DNA of 50,257 nucleotides, taken from the NCBI GenBank assembly GCA_020849855.1, contig JADZFO010000032.1, positions 1 to 50,257 of the forward strand, written 5' to 3'. A program made the translations under genes and the position numbers. Below, in pieces: positions 17,207 to 25,745 of the stretch (positions within the stretch are counted from its first letter, which is position 1; each line of letters begins with the position of its first letter). The DNA comes from a bacterium. GTDB lineage: Bacteria; 4484-113; JAFGCY01. Below the pieces are notes generated by a model. That model was not told where the DNA came from. It made no database searches and saw only the letters and a program-made list of their open reading frames with translations.

Positions 17207-18598
17207 TCAGACCAGCTTCACGATCTTCCGCTTGCCCACCTGCAGAATCGCCTCACCACTATGGAAGTAGACCAGGAACTTGTCAGATACAACTTCGCCG
17301 TTGAGCTTTACAGCGCCTTGCTCAATAAGTCTGCGCGCTTCGCTCTTGCTTGGGGCTAGCCCTAGCAACTCTATCAGAACCCCGAGTTGAAGAGTAACTG
17401 CTCCGGTCTTTTCCTCGCGCTCTGTGAGGAGGGAATTGACTTCAACAACTTGAATGTCATCTGCGGCAAAGACTTTTTCCTGCACCGTGCGGCGGAAGTG
17501 CTCCTGGGCGCTGTCCGCCACCTCGCGGCCGTGGTAGAGCTCGGTGATGCTGTGCGCGATCCACTTCTTCACCGCCATCGGGTCGGAGCTGATCCGCGCG
17601 CGCTGGGCCGCCTTCTCGCTTTCGGGCTTCTCCACCGCGATCTGGATGTAGTGCTCCAGCATCGCATCGCTGATGCGCATGATCTTGCCGAACATGTCCT
17701 CCGGCGCGTCCAGCACGTCCACGGTGTTGCCCCAGGACTTGCTCATCTTGCGCCCGTCGGTGCCCATCAGCAGCGGCACCGTCAGCATTACATGCGGGCC
17801 CTTGATGCGCCGGCCGGTTTCCGGCCGGGCGGCAAAGAGCGGGTGCTCGCCCCATTCGCCGTCCTTGCTTTGCGGCTTGCTCTTGCGCTGGAAGTGCTCC
17901 TGCAGCACGCGCCCGGCCAGCAGGTTGAAGTGCTGGTCATAGCCGCCAACCTGGACATCGCAGTTCAGGGCATAAGCGTCGTAGCCCTGCATGATGCTGT
18001 AAAGCAGCTCATGCGCGCGCAGGCCCTCGCCCTCCTCCAGGCGGTCGCGGAAGTCCTGGCGCGCCAGGATCTGCTTCACCGGGAACTGGCCCAGCAGCTC
18101 GGCAATCTGGGCGAAGCCCAGCTTTTCCAGCCACTCGCCGTTATAGCGGATCTCGGTCTGGACGGGGTCCAGCAGGCGGTGGGCCTGGCCGGTGTAGAAG
18201 CGGCTCAGCTCCAGCACCTTCTCATGGGTCAGTTGCTCGCGCTCCTTGCTCTGGCCGGTGGGGTCGCCGATCATCGCGGTGTAGTCGCCGATCAGGAAGA
18301 TCACCTTATGCCCGAGGCGCTGGATCCGGCGCAGGCGCACGACCGGGACCATGTGCCCGATGTGCAGGCTGGTGCGCGTGGGGTCGGCGCCGATATAGGC
18401 GCGCAGCTGCCAGTCGGCCACGCCCTTGTCGCGCAGCTTCGCCGAAAGCTCAAGCTTGGCCTTCAGCTCGGCGCGCATCTGCGCGCGGATGCCGCCCGCC
18501 GGCACACCCTCCGCCTCATCGGCGAAGTAGGCGCCCTCGAAGAGGTAGTCGAGCTGCTGCTCGATGCTCCAGTTGTCCATCTGGCTTGCCGTGTCCAT
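17207..18598 (-). CDS. tyrS: Tyrosyl-tRNA synthetase with replaced low-GC C-terminal tail
   Basis: This class I synthetase charges tRNA-Tyr (463 residues from the chosen start). The HIGH motif is at residues 79-82 (SLHIGHMVPV), KMSKS at about 283-287 (KMSKSWGNT), the tyrosine pocket region contains MQGYDAYALNCDVQVGGYDQ, and an S4 RNA-binding domain ends the protein (about 400-463). The last ~270 nt (to about 17470) are near 50% GC, while the rest exceeds 60%, and the low-GC part adjoins the GxxExxY element. The tail still encodes a complete S4 domain, so the enzyme should work. The start is ATG at 18598, with TACAAT nine nt upstream and no Shine-Dalgarno; the frame could begin ten codons earlier. 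Confidence 0.96.
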   Translation of the reverse strand: MDTASQMDNWSIEQQLDYLFEGAYFADEAEGVPAGGIRAQMRAELKAKLELSAKLRDKGVADWQLRAYIGADPTRTSLHIGHMVPVVRLRRIQRLGHKVIFLIGDYTAMIGDPTGQSKEREQLTHEKVLELSRFYTGQAHRLLDPVQTEIRYNGEWLEKLGFAQIAELLGQFPVKQILARQDFRDRLEEGEGLRAHELLYSIMQGYDAYALNCDVQVGGYDQHFNLLAGRVLQEHFQRKSKPQSKDGEWGEHPLFAARPETGRRIKGPHVMLTVPLLMGTDGRKMSKSWGNTVDVLDAPEDMFGKIMRISDAMLEHYIQIAVEKPESEKAAQRARISSDPMAVKKWIAHSITELYHGREVADSAQEHFRRTVQEKVFAADDIQVVEVNSLLTEREEKTGAVTLQLGVLIELLGLAPSKSEARRLIEQGAVKLNGEVVSDKFLVYFHSGEAILQVGKRKIVKLV

Positions 18599-18607
18599 CG
18601 CGCAGGA

Positions 18608-18613
18608 ATTGTA
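18608..18613 (-). promoter_or_regulatory. -10 box of tyrS
   Basis: TACAAT on the minus strand, nine nt before the ATG at 18598. It lies back to back with the -10 box of the divergent gene at 18623-18628. Confidence 0.45.
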
Positions 18614-18622
18614 GCGAGCGGC

Positions 18623-18628
18623 TAACAT
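18623..18628 (+). promoter_or_regulatory. -10 box of the 18635 gene
   Basis: TAACAT ends six nt before the ATG at 18635; no Shine-Dalgarno sequence. Confidence 0.45.
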
Positions 18629-18634
18629 TCAGGC

Positions 18635-18991
18635 ATGATCTTCATGGTTCAGCTACTGCTGATGGGCGGCGTCTGGGGCATTGCGGCTGTCGTCGCCGAC
18701 GTTGGTGAAACCCGCATGCTGCAGAACATCGGTGCAGGTCTGGCCAACGCCTTGCTTGTTGGCTGGGCACTGGGCCTGGTCATCCCACGGAGCTGGTCAG
18801 AGCTGGAACCTGTGTGGCTGGCCGTCGTTGTGGCTGAGGCAATCAGTTTTGGTGCCACCCTGCTGCTGGGACAGCTGATTTCCCGGCTGGCCTACGTGGT
18901 TGATAACCGCCAGGCCTGGGTCATGTCGCTGACGGCAGCCTGCGGCTATGTGCTGCTGGACTTGTTCTGGCGCTGGGCCGTGAGCATGTAG
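18635..18991 (+). CDS. Small integral membrane protein, unknown function
   Basis: The 118-residue protein is almost wholly hydrophobic, with about four TM helices: 5-23 (VQLLLMGGVWGIAAVVADV), 31-49 (NIGAGLANALLVGWALGLV), 58-83 and 95-114 (VMSLTAACGYVLLDLFWRW). I do not recognise a family. It is divergent from tyrS, and its promoter region overlaps that of tyrS. Confidence 0.7.
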   Translation: MIFMVQLLLMGGVWGIAAVVADVGETRMLQNIGAGLANALLVGWALGLVIPRSWSELEPVWLAVVVAEAISFGATLLLGQLISRLAYVVDNRQAWVMSLTAACGYVLLDLFWRWAVSM

Positions 18992-19063
18992 CTTCCCTGC
19001 AGCTTGAGTAAACTGCGCGCCTGGATCGGCCATTGTCTGCGGCGCATTACCTGTTCAAACAAA

Positions 19064-19085
19064 GGGGCCGGATTGCTCCGGCCCC
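19064..19085 (-). terminator. Rho-independent terminator of the SLH porin gene
   Basis: The hairpin has nine-bp GC-rich arms (GGGGCCGGA / TCCGGCCCC) and a TTGC loop. On the minus strand it is followed by TTTGTTTG. It lies about 50 nt past the stop of the porin gene. Confidence 0.8.
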
Positions 19086-19133
19086 CTGGGACTTCCCCAC
19101 ATACCCGTGGTGTGCGGTAGTTCTGTTTGAGGG

Positions 19134-20717
19134 TTAGAACTTGAAGGTCCAGTCAACCTGGATGATGGACTGGTCCTGCTTGCTTGCGGGAATGAAGAAC
19201 CCGAATGCGTTGTGCATCTTGTTGAGGAAGTAGGTGATGCCCAGGGTGTTGTTCTCTTCGAACATCCACTGGGTGCCGACTTCCAGGGAGTTGGTGTTCG
19301 CGCCGCCGGAATCGCTGTCCGCCAGGCCGTCGATCGTCGCGTTGGCGCCGATCTCCTTGTAGGAGGCGAACCACATCCAGTCGCCCTCGCAGGAGGGCTT
19401 CTCGCCCCACTGCGCGCCGAAGCCGATGCCGGTGTCATCCGAAGACTCGTAGATGATCGGGTCGGTGATCAGCGTGTTGACCAGGGCGATACGGTCCTCG
19501 GCATCCGAGTCCCAGTTGACCAGGTACTCGCCCCAGACCGCCAGAGGCTTGTTCCAGACGCAGGGGAAGGTGTACTGCAGGCCACCCTTGATCAGGCTGT
19601 AGCTGGCGGTGAAGCGGTCGCCGGTGTCACCCACCGTGCCGTTGTTGTTGAAGTCGAAGCCCTGCAGGGTGTTGTCGGCGAAGTAGTTCGCCGGCAGGAA
19701 GGACTCGTTGCCGAAGCAGTAGGAGCCCACCCAGGCGTCGAGGCCGCAGACGAAAAGGTTCTTGTGGCGCAGCTCGGTGGCGCAGATGGTCACATCGTCG
19801 TCGAACTCACCAGCGTTGCGCTCGGTCACGATGCTGGTCGTGGTCAGGATCTGGAAGTCGCGGTTGAAGTGGTAAACCGCGCCAAGGCCCTGGAAGTTCA
19901 CGTCGTCGTCCAGCACCATCTCATGCGGGTCGAAGGTGATGTTCGGGAAGATGCCCGCGTAGACATCCAGCTTGCTCAGGCACTGCTCATCACAGTCGTT
20001 GTAGTAGCCAAACCAGGTCGGGCTCCACTTGACATAGGCGCGGTCGAGGAAGATGTCGGCGGTGCGGCCGCCGGGCTTGCCGCCCAGGGTAGCGAAGCCG
20101 TTGACCGGGTCGTTGCCGGTCTCGGTCTCCAGGCGGAAGCCCACCTCGGTCACGTCGTTGATGCGCTTGTTGTAGCCAAGGCGGAAGCGGATGCGCTGGC
20201 GGAAGCGGTCGTTCTCGTCCTGGGTCTCATACTGCATGCGGTAACGCAGCTCACCCTTCCACTCGGCGCAGGGCTTCATGCAGTCGATCTTCTCCTCCAG
20301 CGCGGAGATCTTGCTGGAGTTATCCGCGATGCTGCCCTCCAGATCGCTCACCCGGCCGTCGAGGCTGTTGACTGCGCCGCCCAGTTCGTTGACAGTCCGG
20401 CCCAATTCCGCCAACTGGTCGCTGAACTCGGTGCGCAGGCCCTCGGCCATGATGTTGATCTGCTCATCCCAGTTGCCCTCGCCAACGGCGTCAAGCAGGC
20501 GCGCGACCGCCTGGGCAAACTCGTAGCGGGTCAGGGTGCGGTCACCCTTGAAGAAGCCGTCGGGATAACCCTCCAGCACGCCGCGCTCGCTGAGGTAATC
20601 CAGGGCGTTATACGCCCAGTGATCGGCCGGCACATCCTGGTACGCGCTCTGTGCAAAGGCATTTCCTGCGCTGAGCGTGACAAGGGCGGCCAGCACGAGG
20701 CCAAAAATCCATCTCAT
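19134..20717 (-). CDS. SLH-domain outer-membrane porin
   Basis: The 527-residue protein has a signal peptide (1-22, ending NAFAQ), one S-layer-homology domain (about 24-75: DVPADHWAYNALDYLSERGV and TRYEFAQAVARLLDAV), a coiled coil (about 90-145) and a long beta-barrel ending in Phe (VDWTFKF). This is the plan of SomA/Slp-type porins, whose periplasmic SLH domain binds peptidoglycan-linked polymer and ties the outer membrane to the wall. Several Cys pairs lie in the predicted loops (CMKPCAEW, CDEQC). The start at 20717 is fixed by AAGGAG seven nt upstream; an upstream extension of 47 codons has no signal. It has its own terminator and is probably highly expressed. Confidence 0.9.
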   Translation of the reverse strand: MRWIFGLVLAALVTLSAGNAFAQSAYQDVPADHWAYNALDYLSERGVLEGYPDGFFKGDRTLTRYEFAQAVARLLDAVGEGNWDEQINIMAEGLRTEFSDQLAELGRTVNELGGAVNSLDGRVSDLEGSIADNSSKISALEEKIDCMKPCAEWKGELRYRMQYETQDENDRFRQRIRFRLGYNKRINDVTEVGFRLETETGNDPVNGFATLGGKPGGRTADIFLDRAYVKWSPTWFGYYNDCDEQCLSKLDVYAGIFPNITFDPHEMVLDDDVNFQGLGAVYHFNRDFQILTTTSIVTERNAGEFDDDVTICATELRHKNLFVCGLDAWVGSYCFGNESFLPANYFADNTLQGFDFNNNGTVGDTGDRFTASYSLIKGGLQYTFPCVWNKPLAVWGEYLVNWDSDAEDRIALVNTLITDPIIYESSDDTGIGFGAQWGEKPSCEGDWMWFASYKEIGANATIDGLADSDSGGANTNSLEVGTQWMFEENNTLGITYFLNKMHNAFGFFIPASKQDQSIIQVDWTFKF

Positions 20718-21120
20718 ACCCATTCTCCTTGGATGGTCTGGCCCGCGATGGCGACGGGTACGCGCCAAAGCCGCAGGCCGCAACACACCTGGAGCAGGTC
20801 TAGCCGAGTCAGCGCGGAATCCGCGTCCTGGTCCCATGGAAGCAGCGCGCTCCACCATGGGCGCCGGCGCCGCGGGTCAACCCTCATCAACCCCGGAACA
20901 CGCCGGCCAGGAGTGCAGACTCCCCTCTGCTACCCCTAACTGACAGGCACAGAGATTATAAACGTCATGTTAGTAAAATGTCCACAACTTGTGGATAACC
21001 TGTGGGTAATCGCCCCCGGCGCCAGCTGTTGGCCCTGCGGTGAATCCTGGGTATAGCTCTTGGTTGCGAAAATTCCACTACGGAATCGTATACTGCCTTC
21101 AGCCGTTATCGGGGGATCCA
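20718..21120. other. Divergent intergenic region between SLH porin and subtilase
   Basis: About 400 nt holding promoters in both directions. The part from 20940 to 21000 is AT-rich (GATTATAAACGTCATG) and is followed by the DnaA-box-like cluster. I found no convincing small gene. Confidence 0.5.
20979..21009. promoter_or_regulatory. Cluster of DnaA-box-like sites
   Basis: TGTGGATAA at 20990-20998 is an exact DnaA box (complement of TTATCCACA). TGTGGGTAA at 21001-21009 differs by one base, and TGTCCACAA at 20979-20987 is a weaker inverse site. The first two partly form the palindrome TCCACAACTTGTGGA. An AT-rich stretch lies just left. It could be a DnaA-regulated promoter or part of an origin, but no dnaA, dnaN or gyrB is nearby. 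Confidence 0.5.
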
Positions 21121-24100
21121 ATGGCGAGAACTGCTGCCGCTTTCAGTGCTGCGCTTTGCCGCAGATTGCTTTTAACTGCAATTGCCTGCGCTCTGCTGAC
21201 CGGGCCTGTTGCCTGCGCTGCTCTGAGGCCCGGCGGTGAAGGCGGCCCCGGGCCTGAGCCGGAGGGCCTGGAGCTGGCGGAGATTCTCAGCGAAGTGCGC
21301 GGCAGCCCCGTGCCGGCCGGCGTCGATCCGGGGGTGTATGAGGAGCTGCGCCGCGAACTGCAGCGGGTGCTGGAGGACAGACAGCTTGCCCGGGTAAGCT
21401 CGCAGGCGCCGCAGGGCAGCGCGAACATCGTCCGGGACCTGCAGCTGCTTGATGATGGCAGTGGCGGCCAGCTTTTGCAGTGGAGCTATGTCAATGTCGG
21501 CGATTATGACCAGAACAGCCGGGTCGCTGTGGCTGACCTGACGCCCATCGGCATCCACTTCGGCAAGGACGACACCGACCCGGACTGGGCCAGCTTTGCC
21601 CATGTGGACGGCGACGGAAACGGCCGCATCAGTGTCAGCGATGTGACCCCGATCGGGCTTAATTACCTGAGCCTCACCGCGCACTACGAGATTGCGGCCT
21701 TTGATGCCGTGACCGAGCTGTATACCCCGCTTGGCGAAGCCCTGTTCGAGCTGGCCAGCGGCAGTCCAAAGCGCTTCTCCGTCCCGCTGCCGGTGGGCGG
21801 CGAGGATGTCCAGCTTGCTGTGCGCCCGGCTGACGGCGCCGGGGGCTTTGGACCCTGGAGCAGCGCCCCGCTGCCACAGCCGATAGAGGCTCTGCCCGGG
21901 GCGGCCGGAGACCTGGCCGTCGACAACATCCCGGATATGGGCTTCAGCCCGCCGCAGCCAAGCGACTACTTCATTCGCGAGGACAACTTCAGCCTCTCGC
22001 ATACTCTGCTGGCCGGCCGGCTGGCCGACAGCGCGACTGTGGGCGAGGTCAATGCCGCCATTGCGGCAGCCGGGGCCACCATCGTGGGCGCCAACCCGCG
22101 CGGGCAGCTGCTGCAACTGCGGATCAGCGCCTCCGACTTCAGCGCCATGCCGGCCGTGCTGGAGGGCCTGACCGACAGCGGCGCCTTCGCGGAGGCTGTC
22201 ATGGATATGTGCGGCGGGCCGGAGTCCCTGCCCCTGCATGCCAGCGACGGACCCTCGCTGTGGACCTTTGAGCCGCCCTTCTACAGCTTCCTGCCACTGT
22301 CCGGCGCGAACTACTGGATCAAGCTCGTCCGCGCGCCGCAGGTCTGGAACCTCGACACCTATGTCCGGCGCTACCGTGCCACTACTGCGGTTGAAGCCGC
22401 TGTAATGGATACGGGCTACTTCATGGCCCACGCCGACCTTGCTTCGCGGATCAGCCTTGGCGGCAGCGCGAACGGGCCTGTGGACAAGCGTGAACATGGC
22501 ACCTTTGTCTGCGGGATGATCGGCGCTGACGGCGGCAATGGCATAGGCACGGCTGGCCTGTACCCCTGGGGCCAGCGCATCCATGCCCGCTCGCTGGTGC
22601 TCAAGGACACCAGCGATGTGATCTCCTGGAACCAGCAGCTGCACCAGATTATTGAGCTGCTTTTCCATGAGCCCGCGGTCAGGGCCGTCAACAACTCCTA
22701 TGGCCTGAGCTCTTTCTACACCCATGCCAAGCCGGCCTTCCTGATCAACCCGGTGACGGACCGTTTTGGCGACCGCAATGGCGACGGCGACAACAGCGAC
22801 CCGAATGAGTGGCAGCCTCTGGACCTTAACCGCAATGGCGCGCCGGACACTTACCGTGAGGTAATGGCGGTGATGGGCCGCATGTACAACAATTCGATCA
22901 GCAACTACCGCGCCGAGCGCGGTGATGAGCGCTTTGTGATCATCGCTTCGGCGGGCAACGCCGGCGCGGGCTTCCAGGCCGTGGACAACAGCCCCATCGC
23001 CAATGCCGCGCTGAGCTTTGGCGGCCACTTCCTGGCCGTCGAGGCCACAACCAGCACCAACGCCCTGGCTTCATTCTCGGACCGGGGCGGCAGCCTCTCG
23101 GCCCCGGGCGACAGCGTGCGCTCCACCGAAGCGGCCGATGCAGTCAACTTCGATCATCCAGGCTGCGCCCCGCGGGACGCCGGAGACTCCTTCCATGACC
23201 TGGCCTATGCCACCAGCCGCGGCACTTCCTTCGCCGCGCCGCAGGCGGCTGCGCTGGCCTGCCTGCTGTGGAAGCTGGAGCCCACCTTGAGCCTGGCGCA
23301 GGTCCGCAGCCTGCTGACCCAGCCGGCCTATACGGTCAGTACTGCCAGCGCGCCACGCCTTGACTGCTTCAGCGCCGCCATGGGCATTGACGGCCTGCTG
23401 GGCAACAACGCGCTGCAAAGCGCCCTGCTGGATGTGGACGACGGCAGCCCGGACGGCAACCTGCTGGAGGACCCCTTTGACCAGAGCGCCGTCAACACGA
23501 TCGCCACCGCCGACCAGCGCCGCGGCGACGGCATTGTGGACATGAGCGACTTCCGCGCTTACCGCGATGCCTGGCTGCAGGCCAACAGCGCGAGCCTGAG
23601 CATCGCCAGCGGCAGCATCAGCGTTGTGGCCGCCCTGGACGGCCCGGCCGGGCATTTCAAGAAGGACCTCAACCTGGACGGCGCCATCGGCGCGGCCGCC
23701 GTCAGCCCCGCGCACCCGGTGGACATCGGCCTGCCTGAGCAGCTCAGCGGTATCCCGGCCGAAGACGTCTTTCCGCGCTGCGATTTCAATGGCGATGGGC
23801 GCCTTGGAAGCTGGGCCGCCGCCGCGCCTTTCAAGCTGGATCCCGACACGGCTTACGGCTCCTTGTTCAGCTATACGCTGGGCAGCCCATCTGCCGCACG
23901 CCGCGACTTGGACGTGCTGCTTGACCCGGCCTGCTGGACGGGCAACGACATGGAGAATGCCGGCAACCTGCTGGCGCAGGAAGGCAGCAACGAGGACAAC
24001 GGCTCCTGGCTGCCGCGGCGCTTCATTCTGTCCAACCGCGACAGCTATATCAGCACTGCCGCAGCGCAGCTGCTGAAGGACACGCCCGATTACCTGCATT

Positions 24101-25590
24101 CCTTTGACCTGCACCTGCGCATCAACTGGGGCGAGATTGACGCGGCGGTCAGCGAGATTGATGTGGTGCTGGCGACGGACATGTGGCCCAATGGCCTGGA
24201 CGACAACGGCATCGCCGGCAGCGACGAGCCCTTCGAGCAGAGCTTCGAGCGCCGGCGGACCTTTGCCCGGCAGAGCGCGACGCAGGACATTGTTGTCAGC
24301 CTGCCGCTCTGGACCGGCGCCATGCGGCTGAGCTGGTCCGCCTTCGGCGGAGATGGCGACTGCGATACCCAGGTCAGCAGGGTCTTCACCGGCCTGGCCT
24401 TCGGCCAGAACCTGGGCTATGAGCTGCCCGGGGAGGGCGGCGCGACATCGAACTGGGATATCCAGACCCTCGACAGCGGCTCTGCCGCCGGTGAGCACAG
24501 CTCGATCGCGCTGGTCGGCGGGCGGCCGGCGATTGCTTACTCCGGCGCCGGACAGCTGCGCTTCATCCGCGCCGCGGACGCGCTGGGCAGCGCCTGGGGC
24601 AACCCGCAGGACCTGGTGGCCGCCGGCGGGATTGGCTCCAGTGTCAACCTGAGTGTCATCGCTGGGCGGCCCTGCATTGGCTACAGCGACTCGAGCTTTG
24701 ATGATGAGGCGCTTGGCACCATCAACGCTGTCGCCTTTGTCCGCGGCAGCGATGCGAACGGGTCTGCCTGGGACAGTGCTGTGCGCAGCGCGCAGATCAG
24801 CACCGGCATTCCCCAGATGGGCTGGCACAACGCGCTGCTGGAGGTGGGCGGCAAGCCCGCGATGTGCTTCCTTGGTGAAGACTACGAGATGATCAACGGG
24901 ACCGCGCTGAACTTCACCAGCGCCAGCGCGGCCGACGGCGCCGGCTGGAACCCGGCCGAGAAGGTGGACAGCGCCGGATCGCCCGAAGGGCTCTGGTGCA
25001 GCATGGCCGTGGTGGAGGGCAAGCCCGCCATCGCCTACCTGAGCAGCGTGAACAACAAGCTGTGCTTTGTGCGCGCCAGCAGTGCCGACGGCAGCAGCTG
25101 GCAAGCAGCGCAGGAGCTGGACGGCGCCGGCGGCTTTGACTACTTCAACGGGCCCTACCCCGGCCGGCATGCCTGCCTGAGCATTGTGGACGGCAATCCG
25201 GCCATCGCCTACTACGGCGGCAGTGATCTGGAGTACGGCAGCATGCTGAAGTACATCCGCGCGCTGGACAGCGGCGGGTCGAACTGGGACGTGCCCCTGA
25301 TCCTGCACAGCGGCAGCCCGGAACCCGGCGCGGCCAGCGGCCTGTACTGCTCACTGGCCGTGGTTGGCGGCCTGCCCGCGGTGGCCTTCCACAACATGGG
25401 CGACGGCGACCTGCTTTATGTTGGCGCCGCGGATGCCGAAGGCTACTTCTGGTACACGGCCGAGCTGGCCGACTGCAGCGGGGATGTGGGCCGCTGGAGC
25501 AGCCTGTGCGAACTGAGCGGCGGCCTGGCCGGCATCTCCTATTACGATGCTGGCAACGAGGCGCTGAAGTTTGCCCGCCGGCTGCAGTAG
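21121..25590 (+). CDS. Subtilisin-like (S8) protease lipoprotein with dockerin-like block and C-terminal seven-repeat domain
   Basis: This is a 1489-residue exported protease. A lipoprotein signal (LLTGPVAC) is followed by a dockerin-like pair (about 123-184: DYDQNSRVAVADLTPIGIHF and DGDGNGRISVSDVTPIG), an Fn3-like region and an S8 catalytic domain. The triad is Asp430 (AVMDTGY), His459 (REHGTFVCGM) and Ser703 (SRGTSFAAPQ), with the oxyanion Asn in VNNSYG (524-525). Another DG-rich segment (GDGIVDMSDF) follows. The last ~380 residues (about 1112-1489) hold seven repeats of the type GGRPAIAY...RFIRAADALGSAW, predicted to be a beta-propeller. All catalytic residues are present. The start at 21121 follows GGGGGA; an upstream extension to 21040 has no ribosome site. 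It probably acts on the cell surface. Confidence 0.9.
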   Translation: MARTAAAFSAALCRRLLLTAIACALLTGPVACAALRPGGEGGPGPEPEGLELAEILSEVRGSPVPAGVDPGVYEELRRELQRVLEDRQLARVSSQAPQGSANIVRDLQLLDDGSGGQLLQWSYVNVGDYDQNSRVAVADLTPIGIHFGKDDTDPDWASFAHVDGDGNGRISVSDVTPIGLNYLSLTAHYEIAAFDAVTELYTPLGEALFELASGSPKRFSVPLPVGGEDVQLAVRPADGAGGFGPWSSAPLPQPIEALPGAAGDLAVDNIPDMGFSPPQPSDYFIREDNFSLSHTLLAGRLADSATVGEVNAAIAAAGATIVGANPRGQLLQLRISASDFSAMPAVLEGLTDSGAFAEAVMDMCGGPESLPLHASDGPSLWTFEPPFYSFLPLSGANYWIKLVRAPQVWNLDTYVRRYRATTAVEAAVMDTGYFMAHADLASRISLGGSANGPVDKREHGTFVCGMIGADGGNGIGTAGLYPWGQRIHARSLVLKDTSDVISWNQQLHQIIELLFHEPAVRAVNNSYGLSSFYTHAKPAFLINPVTDRFGDRNGDGDNSDPNEWQPLDLNRNGAPDTYREVMAVMGRMYNNSISNYRAERGDERFVIIASAGNAGAGFQAVDNSPIANAALSFGGHFLAVEATTSTNALASFSDRGGSLSAPGDSVRSTEAADAVNFDHPGCAPRDAGDSFHDLAYATSRGTSFAAPQAAALACLLWKLEPTLSLAQVRSLLTQPAYTVSTASAPRLDCFSAAMGIDGLLGNNALQSALLDVDDGSPDGNLLEDPFDQSAVNTIATADQRRGDGIVDMSDFRAYRDAWLQANSASLSIASGSISVVAALDGPAGHFKKDLNLDGAIGAAAVSPAHPVDIGLPEQLSGIPAEDVFPRCDFNGDGRLGSWAAAAPFKLDPDTAYGSLFSYTLGSPSAARRDLDVLLDPACWTGNDMENAGNLLAQEGSNEDNGSWLPRRFILSNRDSYISTAAAQLLKDTPDYLHSFDLHLRINWGEIDAAVSEIDVVLATDMWPNGLDDNGIAGSDEPFEQSFERRRTFARQSATQDIVVSLPLWTGAMRLSWSAFGGDGDCDTQVSRVFTGLAFGQNLGYELPGEGGATSNWDIQTLDSGSAAGEHSSIALVGGRPAIAYSGAGQLRFIRAADALGSAWGNPQDLVAAGGIGSSVNLSVIAGRPCIGYSDSSFDDEALGTINAVAFVRGSDANGSAWDSAVRSAQISTGIPQMGWHNALLEVGGKPAMCFLGEDYEMINGTALNFTSASAADGAGWNPAEKVDSAGSPEGLWCSMAVVEGKPAIAYLSSVNNKLCFVRASSADGSSWQAAQELDGAGGFDYFNGPYPGRHACLSIVDGNPAIAYYGGSDLEYGSMLKYIRALDSGGSNWDVPLILHSGSPEPGAASGLYCSLAVVGGLPAVAFHNMGDGDLLYVGAADAEGYFWYTAELADCSGDVGRWSSLCELSGGLAGISYYDAGNEALKFARRLQ

Positions 25591-25640
25591 GGCCGGCGCG
25601 CTCCGATGCTGCATCCGGCCGGCAGCAGCTTTGAAAATAC

Positions 25641-25666
25641 AGAGCCCCCGGTTTCCCGGGGGCTCT
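25641..25666. terminator. Bidirectional terminator hairpin
   Basis: The stem has eleven-bp arms (AGAGCCCCCGG / CCGGGGGCTCT) and a TTTC loop, between the convergent subtilase and 25746 genes. T-rich sequence follows on the minus strand (TGTATTTTC) and a weak one on the plus strand. Confidence 0.8.
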
Positions 25667-25745
25667 GCATTTCAGGACTGCCAGAAGCAGTAGGTATCAA
25701 GCGTGGATAGTTCCACTTTGGAACGCTGCCGGGGCAGCGCCGGCC

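Larger units (their letters stand above)
16696..17245. mobile_element. GxxExxY element bounded by 21-bp inverted repeats, carrying tyrS 3' sequence on one side
   Basis: Perfect 21-bp inverted repeats (16696-16716 and 17170-17190, beginning ACCACAAAGGCACAAAG) flank a single gene for a GxxExxY nuclease-like protein. The functional tyrS end adjoins the right repeat and a homologous tyrS tail adjoins the left. The exact outer boundary is not certain. The low-GC stretch runs on into tyrS to about 17470, so the transferred segment may include about the last 90 tyrS codons. No transposase or recombinase is present. Confidence 0.7.

Noticed and set aside
16444-17245. Simple tandem duplication of the tyrS tail by the host
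   Set aside because: The two tails differ in sequence and in GC content, and they bracket an IR-bounded foreign gene. A plain duplication would give similar composition.
19212-20939. Long plus-strand open frame opposite the SLH porin
   Set aside because: Shadow frame without any domain; the porin has a signal peptide, SLH domain and terminator.
21172-25308. Two long minus-strand frames opposite the subtilase
   Set aside because: Ala/His/Gln-rich shadows with no motif; the plus strand has all catalytic residues.
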